Source: Streptomyces sp. ALI-76-A (lineage in GTDB: Bacteria > Actinomycetota > Actinomycetes > Streptomycetales > Streptomycetaceae). From it: DNA of 64,000 bases. Positions 8,875 to 17,435 of this stretch are shown piece by piece (the first letter of the stretch is position 1; every line of letters begins with the position of its first letter). Location of the stretch: the NCBI RefSeq assembly GCF_030287445.1, contig NZ_JASVWB010000004.1, positions 806,001 to 870,000 of the forward strand. Reading direction: 5' to 3'. The position numbers were made by a program, and so were the translations under genes. The notes below the pieces were generated by a model. It did not search any database. It was given only the letters and a program-made list of their open reading frames with translations, and had not been told where the DNA came from.

Positions 8875-9477
8875 TTATTGCCCGGCAGTACGTGTGGTGA
8901 GGTCCTCGTCCGTGATGGAACGGACCACCCGGCAAGGTGTTCCGAGCGCGACGCTCATCGCAGGAATGCTGCGGCTGACGACGCTGCCTGCGCCGATGAC
9001 CGACCCATATCCGATACGGACGCCGGGCAGCACCACCACGTTGCTGCCGATCCACACCTTGTCCTCGATCACGATCGGCTCGGAGAAGCGCCCGAAGTCT
9101 GCGCGTCGCGAGGGATGCACCGGGTGTCCCGTCGTGGTCAGTGTCACGCTGGGCGCGATCATGACACCGTTGCCTATGCGGATGTCCACGTCGTCCACGA
9201 ACGTCAGGTTCACGTTCCCGAAGAAGTCGTCGCCGATGTGGACGTTGCTGCCGAAGCCGGCGTGGAACGGCGGCAGCAGCACCGTGCGCTCACCGACCGA
9301 GCCCAGGATCGCGACGAGCAGCGATCGACGCTTCTCCGGTTCGCTCGGTGGTGTGTGGTTGTACTCGAAGATCTCTTCCGTGCGGCGCCGAGGGGCCTGG
9401 AATGCCGCTTGCGTCTCGGTGTAGACGAGCCCCTTGGCGATCCGGGCCAGGACTTCTTCCTCGTGCGTGTCCGTCAC
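8875..9477 (-). CDS. Maltose/galactoside O-acetyltransferase-like hexapeptide protein
   Basis: The 200-residue protein has the N-terminal Mac domain (about residues 5-60) and then left-handed beta-helix hexapeptide repeats. Landmarks are LLPPFHAGFGSNVHIGDDFF, the HPVHP region containing the catalytic His of LacA-type enzymes, and the closing VWIGSNVVVLPGVRIGYGSV repeats. Family members transfer acetyl from acetyl-CoA to a sugar hydroxyl in the cytoplasm. GTG 9477 is preceded by GGGAGC. It stands alone among relics, and the true acceptor is unknown. Confidence 0.9.
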   Translation of the reverse strand: MTDTHEEEVLARIAKGLVYTETQAAFQAPRRRTEEIFEYNHTPPSEPEKRRSLLVAILGSVGERTVLLPPFHAGFGSNVHIGDDFFGNVNLTFVDDVDIRIGNGVMIAPSVTLTTTGHPVHPSRRADFGRFSEPIVIEDKVWIGSNVVVLPGVRIGYGSVIGAGSVVSRSIPAMSVALGTPCRVVRSITDEDLTTRTAGQ

Positions 9478-9597
9478 AGCAGAACGCTCCCTTGGTCGAA
9501 CTACTCAGGCACAGGCCCGACGCGCCTCCGGTTGACCGCGCGCCCCAGAGCCTATGTGCACCGCAGAACGCCCTGCGCGCGTTGAGGGCGTTCCGGT

Positions 9598-9853
9598 CAC
9601 CGTGAGAACCTGCACGAACTGTTCAGCCGGCTTCCATCCGTCCAGGCCGCGCCGGTAGGCGAAGCCCTTCACGTCCAGCGGGTGGGCCAGGTGGACGCGT
9701 GCCGGCCACCGGGTCGTTGAGGCGTACCGCACTGAACTGAACGCCGTCCTCCGTCGGCCGTACGATCACCGACCATCTGCGGTGCGAGTCGACACCGACG
9801 TACTGGTGTCCGTCGTACTCGCCTCTCGGAGATCTTGTGACCGACACGGTCAT
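9598..9853 (-). pseudogene. IS110-family transposase N-terminal remnant
   Basis: The minus frame has QYVGVDSHRRWSVIVRPTED with the first DEDD-type catalytic Asp, then in another frame ARVHLAHPLDVKGFAYRR. Both are diagnostic of IS110 transposases. Internal deletion and frameshift are evident, and the C-terminal transposase domain is absent. Confidence 0.85.
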
Positions 9854-10029
9854 GTGACCGACGGAGGCCGGTCGCCGCGGCCGCCGGGGCCAGTGTCAGG
9901 CCCAGCCGCAGGAGAACAGGGCAGCGAGGACGGCCGGTCCGGTCAGAGCGGCGAACACCGGGCTGCGCGGGGACGTGTACGGCTCGAGACGCACCCCCAG
10001 CACGATGAGCCCCAACTGGACCGCACGGA

Positions 10030-10158
10030 GGCCTCTTCGTCGATCGCGCCGCGCCGGTAGAAGGCCATCAGGTCGGGGGCGGCGACCATGGAGATCTTGT
10101 CCACGGCCTCCAGACCGCCGACGCCCGTGCGGTCGGCGGAGTCGCCGAGGTGCTCCAC
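10030..10158 (-). pseudogene. Phage/contractile tail-sheath protein fragment
   Basis: Forty-three codons read VEHLGDSADRTGVGGLEAVD followed by KISMVAAPDLMAFYRRGAID. This is very close to the family signature of tail sheath proteins of phages and streptomycete contractile injection systems (GDxADRTGxxGLEAVDxISMVAxPDLM). A frame change then continues AVQLGLI, as in the family, before unrelated membrane-like sequence ending at 9899. No other tail genes are nearby. Confidence 0.75.
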
Positions 10159-10591
10159 CGGGCCGGACTGCGGCACGGCGGGGGTGCCGGCCGGGGACGG
10201 GCACGGCGAGCACGGTACCCGGGGAGGAGTGACAGAACGGGAGAGACGCAGCCTTCTGCGACGACGGCCGACCGTGACGTCCAGGCGGGACCTGCCCACA
10301 ACCGCGCGAGCGGAACGCGAGCGGCACGGCGGACAACCCCGGACGGCGCCGGACGTCGACGTGAAAGCGGCTGGGACACCGTCCCCGGCGCGGTGGCACC
10401 TGTCCTGAGCCGAAGCACGACAGCTGTCACCACCGCTGCTCGCGACCTGCGCATTCAACTGGACCAAGCACGGTGCTTGCCACCCGGTCGGCGCGCCGCC
10501 TGTCACCGGCAGTGCGAAGCAGGACTGCTGCCACCGGCGAGTGGCCTTCGCCGCCTGGGGCAACTGCCCAGCCTGCGTAAAACGCGCCCTC
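10159..10591. other. No recognisable gene
   Basis: Both strands are open in several frames because of the G+C content, but none gives a protein with recognisable motifs. It may be more decayed tail-gene or transposon sequence. Confidence 0.4.
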
Positions 10592-10852
10592 GTGAGACAG
10601 ATCAAGGCCCGAATACTCGCCCTGCGCTGTGCTGCTTGTCTGGTCGGCGCCGGCTGGTTCGCCGGCCAGACCGTGCGCCCCGAGTGCGACGTTCCCATCT
10701 CCTTCTTCGCCGACAGCAACGGTGACCCCATGCTCGACGAGAACGGGAAGCGTTGGACTGTTCACGAACTCAACGAGCGTGCCTACTGGGGGAAAGTACG
10801 TGAAGGTGCCTGCGAGCCGCCTTCGGCCCGTTGGCGTCAATGGTTCAGCTGA
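10592..10852 (+). CDS. Small hypothetical protein with N-terminal hydrophobic segment
   Basis: From GTG 10592 the frame gives 86 residues: a short basic N-terminus, a hydrophobic stretch (about residues 8-26, ILALRCAACLVGAGWFAG) and a polar part containing DENGKRWTVHELNERAYWGK. Third codon positions are mostly G or C, and this frame looks more protein-like than the opposite strand. It could be a membrane-anchored protein or a gene remnant. I do not recognise the family. Confidence 0.35.
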   Translation: MRQIKARILALRCAACLVGAGWFAGQTVRPECDVPISFFADSNGDPMLDENGKRWTVHELNERAYWGKVREGACEPPSARWRQWFS

Positions 10853-11103
10853 CCACCCAGAGGCCCTGGTGACAACATGCTGGTATGGGTGACAACTATC
10901 CTGCTTCGGCTCATGTCGAGTGCGGCTGAGCGCTTCAGTCGGTCAGTCGAGCGCTCGGTCCCCGGCCCGTCCCTCACCCCACGTCCCCCGCTGGACGAGC
11001 GCGTACGCGATCGTCTCGCCACTGCGCTGCGCGTACGTCATGCGTTCGCGCACCTCACGCAGGGCCTTGGGACGATATCCAGGCCGACGCAGCAGCTCTT
11101 GCG

Positions 11104-11135
11104 GAAGTGGATCTTGACGCATCAAGATCCACTTC
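11104..11135. terminator. 14-bp perfect hairpin after the GH127 gene, also a dispersed repeat
   Basis: GAAGTGGATCTTGA and TCAAGATCCACTTC pair perfectly around a CGCA loop, 11 bases beyond the stop codon of the minus-strand arabinofuranosidase gene. It can act as a transcription terminator. A near-identical 47-base copy occurs at 36244-36290, so it is also a dispersed repeat. Confidence 0.7.
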
Positions 11136-11146
11136 TGCAACGCACC

Positions 11147-13456
11147 TTAGTTCTGCACGATGCGCCACCGGTTGTCGGCAGTGCCGTTGTCCGAGTCCTG
11201 GACTGCGAACGCGCCGACAGTGGTGGAGTTGTTGGCGATGGCGAGCAACTTGCCGCTGTTCACGTTGCGGATCTTGTACGTCCCGTCTCCCTGGTCGAGC
11301 AGCGTCCATTTGTGGTCGGCGGTACCGGTGTCCGACCACTGCAGGACGGTCGCGCCGTCCGTCGTGGCCATGTCCTGGACGCCGAGCACTTTGCCGCTGT
11401 GGGCATTGCGGAAGCGGACCGCGTTTCCGTCGGTGATCATTTGCCAGTTGTGGTCGGCGGTGCCCGAGTCGGTCCACTGCAGAGCGCGGGCACCGTCGGC
11501 CGTGGACATGTTCAGGATGCCCAGCACCAGACCGCTGCCCACGTTGGCGAGACGGACGGTGCTGCTGCTGGTGTTCCAGTAGACGGTGTAGTTGTGGCCA
11601 TGCGCGTCGTGGAACGGGCCCAGGTTGACGGTAGAGCCGTTCGCGGTGGCGGTGAAGGCGAGCGAACTCGTGCTGGTCCGTGTGATCGAGGACGTGTTCA
11701 GCGACGGGAGGGAACTGAGTGAGGAGTTGCCGTAGTTGCCGGACAGGACCACCGGGCCGTAGGTGATCGCGGCGACGTTCGCGTTGTCGTTGGCCGCTCG
11801 CATGACGATCCGCATGGGCAGGCGGACGGAGACCGTGTCGCCGGAGGTCCAGGAGCGGGTCAGGGTGGCGTAGCTGCCGGGCGTGGTGCTGATGTTCTGC
11901 GCCGTGCCGTTGACGCTGACAGTGGCCCCGGTGGTCCAACTCGGGATGCGGATGCGCATCGACCAGGTTCCGCTGACGTTGCCGGTGACCTGCAGGGCCG
12001 TGGTGTCGCTGACGGGGTATGACGTGGTCTGGGTGACCGTGATGCCGCGCTGTGACCAGTTGAGCACCGAGGGCACGAACATGTTCACGATCAGCGTGTT
12101 GTCACTACGGAAGTAGATGGAGTCCATCAGCCTGGTGTGCATCTCCAGGCCGGTGCCCTGGCAGCACCAGAAGGTGCCGTAGTCGGTGCTCCAGGTACCG
12201 CCGCCCCACGCCGGGCCCACACCGCGTCGGCCTCCCGGGTTGAGTGGGGTGAAGTAGGTGACGTGGCCGTGGTCGTCGGCCGGGTTCTGCTGGCCGATCA
12301 TCTGGTTCAGCCATGCCCGCTCGTAGTAGTCGAACAGCGCGGCCCGGTTCGGGTCCAGCGCGAACAACTCCCGGGTGAGGGTGAGCATGTTGAAGGTGTT
12401 GCAGCTTTCGCACGTGTCCTGGTTCAGGTATCCGGCGATGGCGTTCGGGGCGCGGAAGTGCTCCGCCTGACTGTTGCCGCCGATGGCGTAGGTGTGCGAG
12501 TTGACGCAGATGTTCCAGGCGTTGGTGGCGATGTCACGGTAGCGGGTGGTGCCGGTGGCCTTGTACTCCCGGGCGGCCCCGATCCACTTGGGTACCTGGG
12601 TATTCGCGTGCAGTCCGTTGAGCTGGTCCTGGTTGGACGCCAGGGGGTCGAATACCGCGGCGTGGTCGAACCGCCGGGCGACGGTGAGCCACCGCGCGTC
12701 ATTGGTCTGCTGGTAGAGATCGGTCAGCACGGTGTTCATGCCGCCGAACTCGGTTCCCAGCATGGCTTGCATCTGCTGGCCGCTCAGCCGGCCGGTCCGC
12801 CAGTCGACCCATCCCGCCAGGGCAAGCAGCACGTCACGGGCTTGTGTGCTGCCGATGTGGCGCCATACGTCCAGCAGGCCGACGAGGGTCTTGTGGATGG
12901 TGTAGTACGGCACGTTGCCGTTGCTCAGGGTCCGCTGTTCAAGAGCGGTGAAGTCGGACTCGGGGTAGCCGGAGAGGTACCCGGAGCTGAAGCCGGCGGC
13001 GCTGTTGTTGGCCTGGCATTTGGCCAACTCCGCGACCATGTGGTTTGCCTTGTCCCGGCAGGTGGTGTCCCCGGTCACGGCGTACAACTGTGCCCATGCG
13101 GTGAGGAAGTGCCCTTGGACGTGGCTGCGGAAGGGGAACGTCGGCCCGTCCCAGCCGCCGTTGGCAGCCGCGCCGTTGGTGGCCAGCCGGTGGTTGGCGC
13201 GGAAGTTGTACAGCAGCCGGTCGACATCGACGAACCGCAGGTAGTTCCGCGTGCGGTTCTGGTTGTCCAGCCACCGGCTTGCGGTGAGCCGGACCTGGTC
13301 GAGTTCGAAGGGGTGCGCGGAGACTCCGATGTCGGCTCGTGCAGGAGGGATGGCCGCTCGGGCGGGAGAACTGCCGAGGAGGGATCCGGTGGCGGATGCG
13401 GCGACGGTGGCTCCGGCTACTTGCAGGATGCGCCGTCTGCTGACGGAGGAGGACAT
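11147..13456 (-). CDS. Secreted GH127-type beta-L-arabinofuranosidase with ricin-type lectin domain
   Basis: The 769-residue protein begins at ATG 13456 with a Tat signal (SRRRILQVAGATVAASATGS, cleavage near ARA-AI). Residues about 45-610 form the GH127/DUF1680 (alpha/alpha)6 barrel plus beta domains. The zinc-thiolate site of HypBA1-type enzymes is recognisable: Glu350 and Cys352 in DTCESCN, and Cys431-Cys432 in FWCCQGTG, with Cys431 the likely nucleophile. The spacing matches the known E-x-C ... CC pattern. The last about 140 residues are three ricin-type beta-trefoil repeats, each ending in a TADHxW- or TADNRW-like QxW motif, for carbohydrate binding. It probably releases arabinose from arabinan or glycoproteins outside the cell. 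The longer upstream start at 13513 would place the Tat motif too far in. Confidence 0.92.
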   Translation of the reverse strand: MSSSVSRRRILQVAGATVAASATGSLLGSSPARAAIPPARADIGVSAHPFELDQVRLTASRWLDNQNRTRNYLRFVDVDRLLYNFRANHRLATNGAAANGGWDGPTFPFRSHVQGHFLTAWAQLYAVTGDTTCRDKANHMVAELAKCQANNSAAGFSSGYLSGYPESDFTALEQRTLSNGNVPYYTIHKTLVGLLDVWRHIGSTQARDVLLALAGWVDWRTGRLSGQQMQAMLGTEFGGMNTVLTDLYQQTNDARWLTVARRFDHAAVFDPLASNQDQLNGLHANTQVPKWIGAAREYKATGTTRYRDIATNAWNICVNSHTYAIGGNSQAEHFRAPNAIAGYLNQDTCESCNTFNMLTLTRELFALDPNRAALFDYYERAWLNQMIGQQNPADDHGHVTYFTPLNPGGRRGVGPAWGGGTWSTDYGTFWCCQGTGLEMHTRLMDSIYFRSDNTLIVNMFVPSVLNWSQRGITVTQTTSYPVSDTTALQVTGNVSGTWSMRIRIPSWTTGATVSVNGTAQNISTTPGSYATLTRSWTSGDTVSVRLPMRIVMRAANDNANVAAITYGPVVLSGNYGNSSLSSLPSLNTSSITRTSTSSLAFTATANGSTVNLGPFHDAHGHNYTVYWNTSSSTVRLANVGSGLVLGILNMSTADGARALQWTDSGTADHNWQMITDGNAVRFRNAHSGKVLGVQDMATTDGATVLQWSDTGTADHKWTLLDQGDGTYKIRNVNSGKLLAIANNSTTVGAFAVQDSDNGTADNRWRIVQN

Positions 13457-13718
13457 CTCGGACCTTTTCCGTGAGGGGAGAGTGATTGCCTGGTCATTGG
13501 GGCGTTGGGTCACATGTCGACGGTCGGGTGGTACTCGTCGGGCGTTGGACGGCTCCGCGCGTTGGTTGCCTCGCGAGGGAGAAGCGGCTCAGGCGGGCGC
13601 GGTCATGGGACCGGCGTACGGCGGGGGCATCAGATAGTGCTGAGACAGCGGCCGGATTCGTGACAGTCCCCGCCGAGATCCACACAGCGTCCTTTTCTGC
13701 GCGGGCCCGGGGTGGGCG

Positions 13719-14093
13719 TCAGTACCAGACGGCGAACGTGGCGTCTGCACTGTCGGGGACGGTGGAGATCGGATCGATGCGCAGCACGTGCTCGGGGTGC
13801 CGGATGTAGCTGTCCGGGTAGTTGTACGAGCGGAACGACGACCAGGGCGAGTCGGCGAGCGCGGGTTCAGAGAAGGTGGCGTCCTGGGCGAACCTCGTGG
13901 TGCCGTCGCTGAGAGGCCGAAGTGCGTACCAAGGCCGTTCCGTGACTCGGTGAAGTGGCCCATGACGAACGCGGAGCCCGTCTGTGGCGCTCGCGGACTG
14001 GCTGCCGATGGTCAGCCCGCCGGCCATGGGCAGCGGCACGGCCGCGGCCATGCCGTGGAACAGCCGGCGCGACGCGAGGGGGGTTCCGCTCAT
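13719..14093 (-). CDS. Short Tat-exported AbfB-domain protein, probably a deletion remnant
   Basis: ATG 14093 follows GGAGACACGAG. The 124 residues comprise a Tat-like leader (ASRRLFHGMAAAVPLPMAGG) and a C-terminal half-domain SFRSYNYPDSYIRHPEHVLR followed by IDPISTVPDSADATFAV. That is one repeat of the arabinose-binding AbfB (CBM42) beta-trefoil. Normal proteins carry three such repeats and usually a catalytic domain, so internal deletion is likely. It sits next to the GH127 gene on the same strand, 260 bases upstream, suggesting an arabinan-utilisation locus. The palindrome at 14157-14173 lies upstream. Confidence 0.65.
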   Translation of the reverse strand: MSGTPLASRRLFHGMAAAVPLPMAGGLTIGSQSASATDGLRVRHGPLHRVTERPWYALRPLSDGTTRFAQDATFSEPALADSPWSSFRSYNYPDSYIRHPEHVLRIDPISTVPDSADATFAVWY

Positions 14094-14156
14094 CTCGTGT
14101 CTCCAGGGGGTCAAGGCCGGGGAAGCGGGCGCACCGAAAAACCTTCCGATCGATAT

Positions 14157-14173
14157 ACCGAACGCCGTTCGGT
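14157..14173. promoter_or_regulatory. Palindromic operator ACCGAAC-GCC-GTTCGGT
   Basis: Perfect 7-bp arms with a 3-bp spacer lie 64 bases upstream of the AbfB-domain gene. The form is typical of TetR or LacI operators, but no adjacent regulator of either kind is present. Confidence 0.6.
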
Positions 14174-14177
14174 AAGC

Positions 14178-14581
14178 GGTCAGACGCTAGGAGAGTGAAT
14201 ACGCGCCGTCAATGGTCCTGTCAGCATTCGGCGCGGATTGGGTGGACGCCTCTGCGTCCAGTGCGGACTCGGCCCTCTTCGGCACCGGACTCGGGGCGGG
14301 CTGCTCGTCAGATCCAGGGATCGGCAGCGGCTCAGGTGGCCTCCTCGCGCCACAACCCGGCGGTGAGCGTCGCCGACAGCGGTGACTTCGCGGTCCTGGC
14401 CCACAACTTGAACACCTACGCCCTCGAGGACAGCAGCAGCGAAGGGGCGCCTGGAACGCTACCGAGGCGTACGTGCTGATCGGCGGTGACCGGCACATCG
14501 TGCACTTCTACTGGGCGTTCACGCAGACCGCGAAGGGAGCCGGCGCCTCCTGACGGGCAAGGGCCCTCCGCCTGCTTTCCG
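14178..14581. other. No intact gene; one plus-strand C-terminal fragment
   Basis: Between about 14343 and 14553 the plus strand encodes VASSRHNPAVSVADSGDFAV and later, after a frame change, AYVLIGGDRHIVHFYWAFTQ and a stop at 14551-14553. It looks like the tail of a real protein, but I do not recognise it. Confidence 0.3.
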
Positions 14582-15517
14582 TCACGGGTCGGTCCTCGCT
14601 GCGCGGGCGGCGAAGGCGGCCGGGGTGAGGCCGGTGCGGTCGTGGAAGAAGCGGCCGAAGTTCGCGGGGTCGGTGAAGCCGAGGTGGACGGCCACCGTCC
14701 GAGCGTCCCACCGGGCACCTCCCAGCAGGCGTCGGGCTTCAAGGAGGCGCCGCTGGTCGATGAGTTCACGGGCTCCCTTGCCGGTGGCGTCCCGGGCGGC
14801 ACGGCTCAGGGTGCGGACCGAGCAGCCGAGCAACTCGGCATAGTCCGCAGCTTGGTGGAGCTCGCGAAAGTGCAGCTCCACGGCGTCCAGGAAGCGCCCG
14901 TACCTGTCGGCGCGGCTCGTGCCGGCCGTGGCCGTGCCGATGGGGGCGATGCCCGGGGAGTTGGCCAGGCGCAACAGCAGCGATTCGAGCAGGCTGCGCC
15001 GCAGGGCGTGGTGGACGTCGAGGGGGCGGCGCCCCAGTGCACGGTGTTCGTCCAGGAGTTGGAGTGCCGTCTGCTGGAGCCAGGCGGCGTCGTCGGGGTG
15101 CGGGCTGAGCACCGCAGGGGCCTCGTGCGCGGTCAGCGGGGCCAGGAGACGGGCGAGGTCGGGCCGCAGCACGTCCGGTTCGAACAGGATGAACGGGCCC
15201 CGGGCCGCGCCGGGCGGATGCCAGCACTGCGCGTGCCCGGGACGCACCCACAGCCACTGGCCGGGGGCGACGGTCCGCGTGACGTGATCGACGTCGTGCC
15301 GCAGCTCACCGTCGGTGACCGCGATGAGGTAGTGGAAGGTGGCACGGCCCGGACGGGGCGGGTTCCACGGCCAGTCGTCGTGCTGGGCGAAGAAATCCTC
15401 GACGGTACTCACCTCAAGGCCGTACGGAGTACCGACCGGGGGCTGGAAACCGTACAGCGGAACCGCGCCCGGTCCGGCCGCGGTTCCGCCCGGGGCGGGG
15501 TGTCGCTTGTCGACCAT
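14582..15517 (-). CDS. AraC-family transcriptional regulator
   Basis: The 311-residue protein has an N-terminal cupin-like sensor (about residues 40-110, TFHYLIAVTDGELRHDVDHV then PGQWLWVRPGHAQCW) and a C-terminal double helix-turn-helix (about residues 215-305, ending TVAVHLGFTDPANFGRFFHD and RTGLTPAAFAARAART). This is the standard AraC/XylS layout. ATG 15517 is chosen because the frame upstream overlaps the divergent YjbR gene region. It is divergent from 15650 with a 132-base gap, so it may control the YjbR-like operon or itself. Confidence 0.9.
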   Translation of the reverse strand: MVDKRHPAPGGTAAGPGAVPLYGFQPPVGTPYGLEVSTVEDFFAQHDDWPWNPPRPGRATFHYLIAVTDGELRHDVDHVTRTVAPGQWLWVRPGHAQCWHPPGAARGPFILFEPDVLRPDLARLLAPLTAHEAPAVLSPHPDDAAWLQQTALQLLDEHRALGRRPLDVHHALRRSLLESLLLRLANSPGIAPIGTATAGTSRADRYGRFLDAVELHFRELHQAADYAELLGCSVRTLSRAARDATGKGARELIDQRRLLEARRLLGGARWDARTVAVHLGFTDPANFGRFFHDRTGLTPAAFAARAARTDP

Positions 15518-15649
15518 CACGTGTCCGCAGCCTACCGCCCTCTTTGTCGGCCTCGCGGGAAGGATGAGACGTGGCACCGCGCCCGCGCGGCGCGCCCTCC
15601 GTCTCTTTCGACGCCGCAGCCCGTCACCACCTGAGGAAGGCAACGCCCC

Positions 15650-16045
15650 ATGAACGGACCGGACCTGCACAAGACCGCCGCCGACTGCGCGGAGGAACTC
15701 CCCGGAGCCCAGCTGGAGCACCCCTTCGGCCCCGACTGGGAGGTCTTCAAGGTACGTGGCAAGGTGTTCATGCTGATGACCGAAGTCCCGGGGCGTCCCG
15801 TCGTGATTCTCAAGGCGGACCCCGGCGAGGCCCACGCCCTGCGGGAGCAGTACAGCCACATCACCCCCGGCTACCACATGAACAAGAAGCACTGGATCAC
15901 CCTGGAGAGCGGAGAAGGCGTCAACAAGGAGCTCATCAGGGAACTGGTCACCGACTCCTACCGGCTCGTCGTCGCCCACCTGCCCAAGGCCGAGCAGCCC
16001 GTCGACCCGCACACCTACGGCACCGGCGCACGGGCGGCCCGGTGA
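15650..16045 (+). CDS. MmcQ/YjbR-family protein
   Basis: The 131-residue protein has the CyaY-like/YjbR fold signature: EHPFGPDWEVFKVRGKVFML, then HITPGYHMNKKHWITLE and LVTDSYRLVVAHLPK. YjbR proteins are small double-wing DNA-binding-like proteins of unknown role. ATG 15650 is preceded by GAGGAAGG. Its TGA overlaps the GTG of the next gene, making a translationally coupled pair of paralogues. Confidence 0.9.
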   Translation: MNGPDLHKTAADCAEELPGAQLEHPFGPDWEVFKVRGKVFMLMTEVPGRPVVILKADPGEAHALREQYSHITPGYHMNKKHWITLESGEGVNKELIRELVTDSYRLVVAHLPKAEQPVDPHTYGTGARAAR

Positions 16046-16410
16046 GCGCGGCCGGTGACCGCCTCCAGGACACCGCCCGCCAGGCGGCACTGGCCCTCCC
16101 CGACGTCAGCCACGGATACCCCTTCACCCCGGGACTCGACGTGTACAAGGTCGCGGGCAGGGTGTTCCTGATCGTCACCGACGACCCGGACGATCAGATC
16201 ATCACGGTCAAGTGCGAACCCGAACACGCCCGCGCTCACGTACGCGGCCACGCCTCGATCACACCGGGCCGCTACCTCGACAAACGGCACTGGATCTCGC
16301 TCGGGCCTGGACCCGGCATCACCGAGCGGCGGGTCACCGACGCGGTCGAGGATTCCTACGACCTGGTCGCCGAGCGGCTGCCACGACGCGACCGCCCCGG
16401 TGCCCGATGA
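16042..16410 (+). CDS. Second MmcQ/YjbR-family protein
   Basis: The 122-residue paralogue of the preceding gene begins at GTG 16042 within the GTGA overlap. It keeps the family motifs DVSHGYPFTPGLDVYKVAGR, ITPGRYLDKRHWISLGPGPG and VEDSYDLVAERLP. Tandem YjbR genes often act together, and possible hetero-oligomerisation is inference. Its stop overlaps the ATG of the next gene. Confidence 0.88.
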   Translation: MSAAGDRLQDTARQAALALPDVSHGYPFTPGLDVYKVAGRVFLIVTDDPDDQIITVKCEPEHARAHVRGHASITPGRYLDKRHWISLGPGPGITERRVTDAVEDSYDLVAERLPRRDRPGAR

Positions 16411-16742
16411 GCGCCGCGAGCTGCCCCTGGCGGCCCGTGGACGGGCCCAGGCCGGTGGCGTGGACGTGGCCGCGCTCGGACCCGCCCGCCCTGTGGGTGT
16501 TCCCCCACGGGGCGTGGCGGCGGGCCCCCGTCACCGCGCGCCGGGACTGGCCGGACGGCCGCACCGTCTACCAGGTCCTGTCCGATCCGGTGCGCGAGCC
16601 CCGTTCACCGAGAAGCCCGGCGTCCTCGGCCGGTACGGCGCCGCTCACCCGCAGCACGTCGGCGGGGCTCATCCGGGCCGGTCGGGGCCGCGGACCGGGT
16701 GCGTGCCGGACGGATCCCTTCACCGCTCCGCCCCGGACGTGA
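16407..16742 (+). CDS. N-terminal half of a small actinobacterial family, C-terminus replaced
   Basis: ATG 16407 overlaps the preceding TGA. The first about 60 residues ([40 protein letters not shown]) match a family of roughly 85-95-residue streptomycete proteins of unknown function that normally end in a WPQPGLRVA motif. Here homology stops at about base 16590 and the frame runs 50 more codons through unrelated sequence, so the product is chimeric. The missing C-terminal half of a homologous protein is found as a separate fragment at 55606-55710. Confidence 0.55.
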   Translation: MSAASCPWRPVDGPRPVAWTWPRSDPPALWVFPHGAWRRAPVTARRDWPDGRTVYQVLSDPVREPRSPRSPASSAGTAPLTRSTSAGLIRAGRGRGPGACRTDPFTAPPRT

Positions 16743-17435
16743 GGGCCGCCGGCTCCCGGCGGGCGAGGGCCGAGTCGTGCTGGATCCGTCCGTCCTTGAG
16801 CCGCACCTCGCGCGGCAGGGACGCGGCGACATCCCGGTCGTGCGTGATGACGACGACCGTGGTGCCCGCCCCGTTCAGCTCGTGCAGCAGCTCCAGCACG
16901 GTCGCGCCGGACCGGGAGTCGAGCGCGCCGGTCGGCTCGTCCGCCAGCAGCAGTGGCGGATCGCCGAGCATCGCCCGGGCGATCGCGACCCGCTGCTTCT
17001 CACCGCCGGAGAGCTGGTGCGGCTCGTGGTACAGGCGGTGCCCCAGACCCACCCGGCGCAGTGCCACCTCGGCGAGCCGACGCCGCTTGGCGCGCGGAGT
17101 TCCGCTGTACAGCAGCCCGTCGGCCACGCTGTCCAGCACCGGGATGCCCGAGGTCAGATGGAACTGCTGGAACACGAAACCGATCGTGCCGGCGCGCAGC
17201 GCCGACAGCTCGCGGTCGCTCAGCTCCTCGACGGCGTGACCGTCGACCCGGACCTGCCCGGAGGTCGGGCGGCTCAGCGTGCCCATGATGTTGAGCATGG
17301 TCGACTTCCCGGACCCGGACGGCCCCACGATCGCGACCAGTTCACGCGGCCGATCACCAGATCCGCGTCGGCCAGCGCGACGACCTCCCCGTACCGCTGG
17401 GAGACGCCCGTCAACTCGACGACGTGAGGCGTCAC
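16720..17435 (-). pseudogene. ABC exporter ATPase (MacB/LolD type) with a single-base frameshift
   Basis: GTG 17435 overlaps the stop of the membrane fusion gene (GTGA). The first 32 codons read [20 protein letters not shown] then ADLVIGR, after which one base is missing near 17348 and the correct sequence resumes in another frame as [20 protein letters not shown]. The rest is complete: Walker [10 protein letters not shown], signature LSGGE, Walker [14 protein letters not shown] and the H-loop THD, ending at 16720. Only one G in CGCGGTGAAC would restore the frame, so a sequencing error or a very recent mutation are both possible. The FtsX-like permease expected downstream is absent. Confidence 0.8.

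Noticed and set aside
12137..13474. 445-codon plus-strand open frame opposite the GH127 gene
   Set aside because: Val/Gly-rich shadow without recognisable motifs.
14582..16090. Extended 502-residue version of the AraC regulator
   Set aside because: The extra N-terminal 190 residues are antisense to the YjbR gene; the ATG at 15517 gives a standard AraC length.
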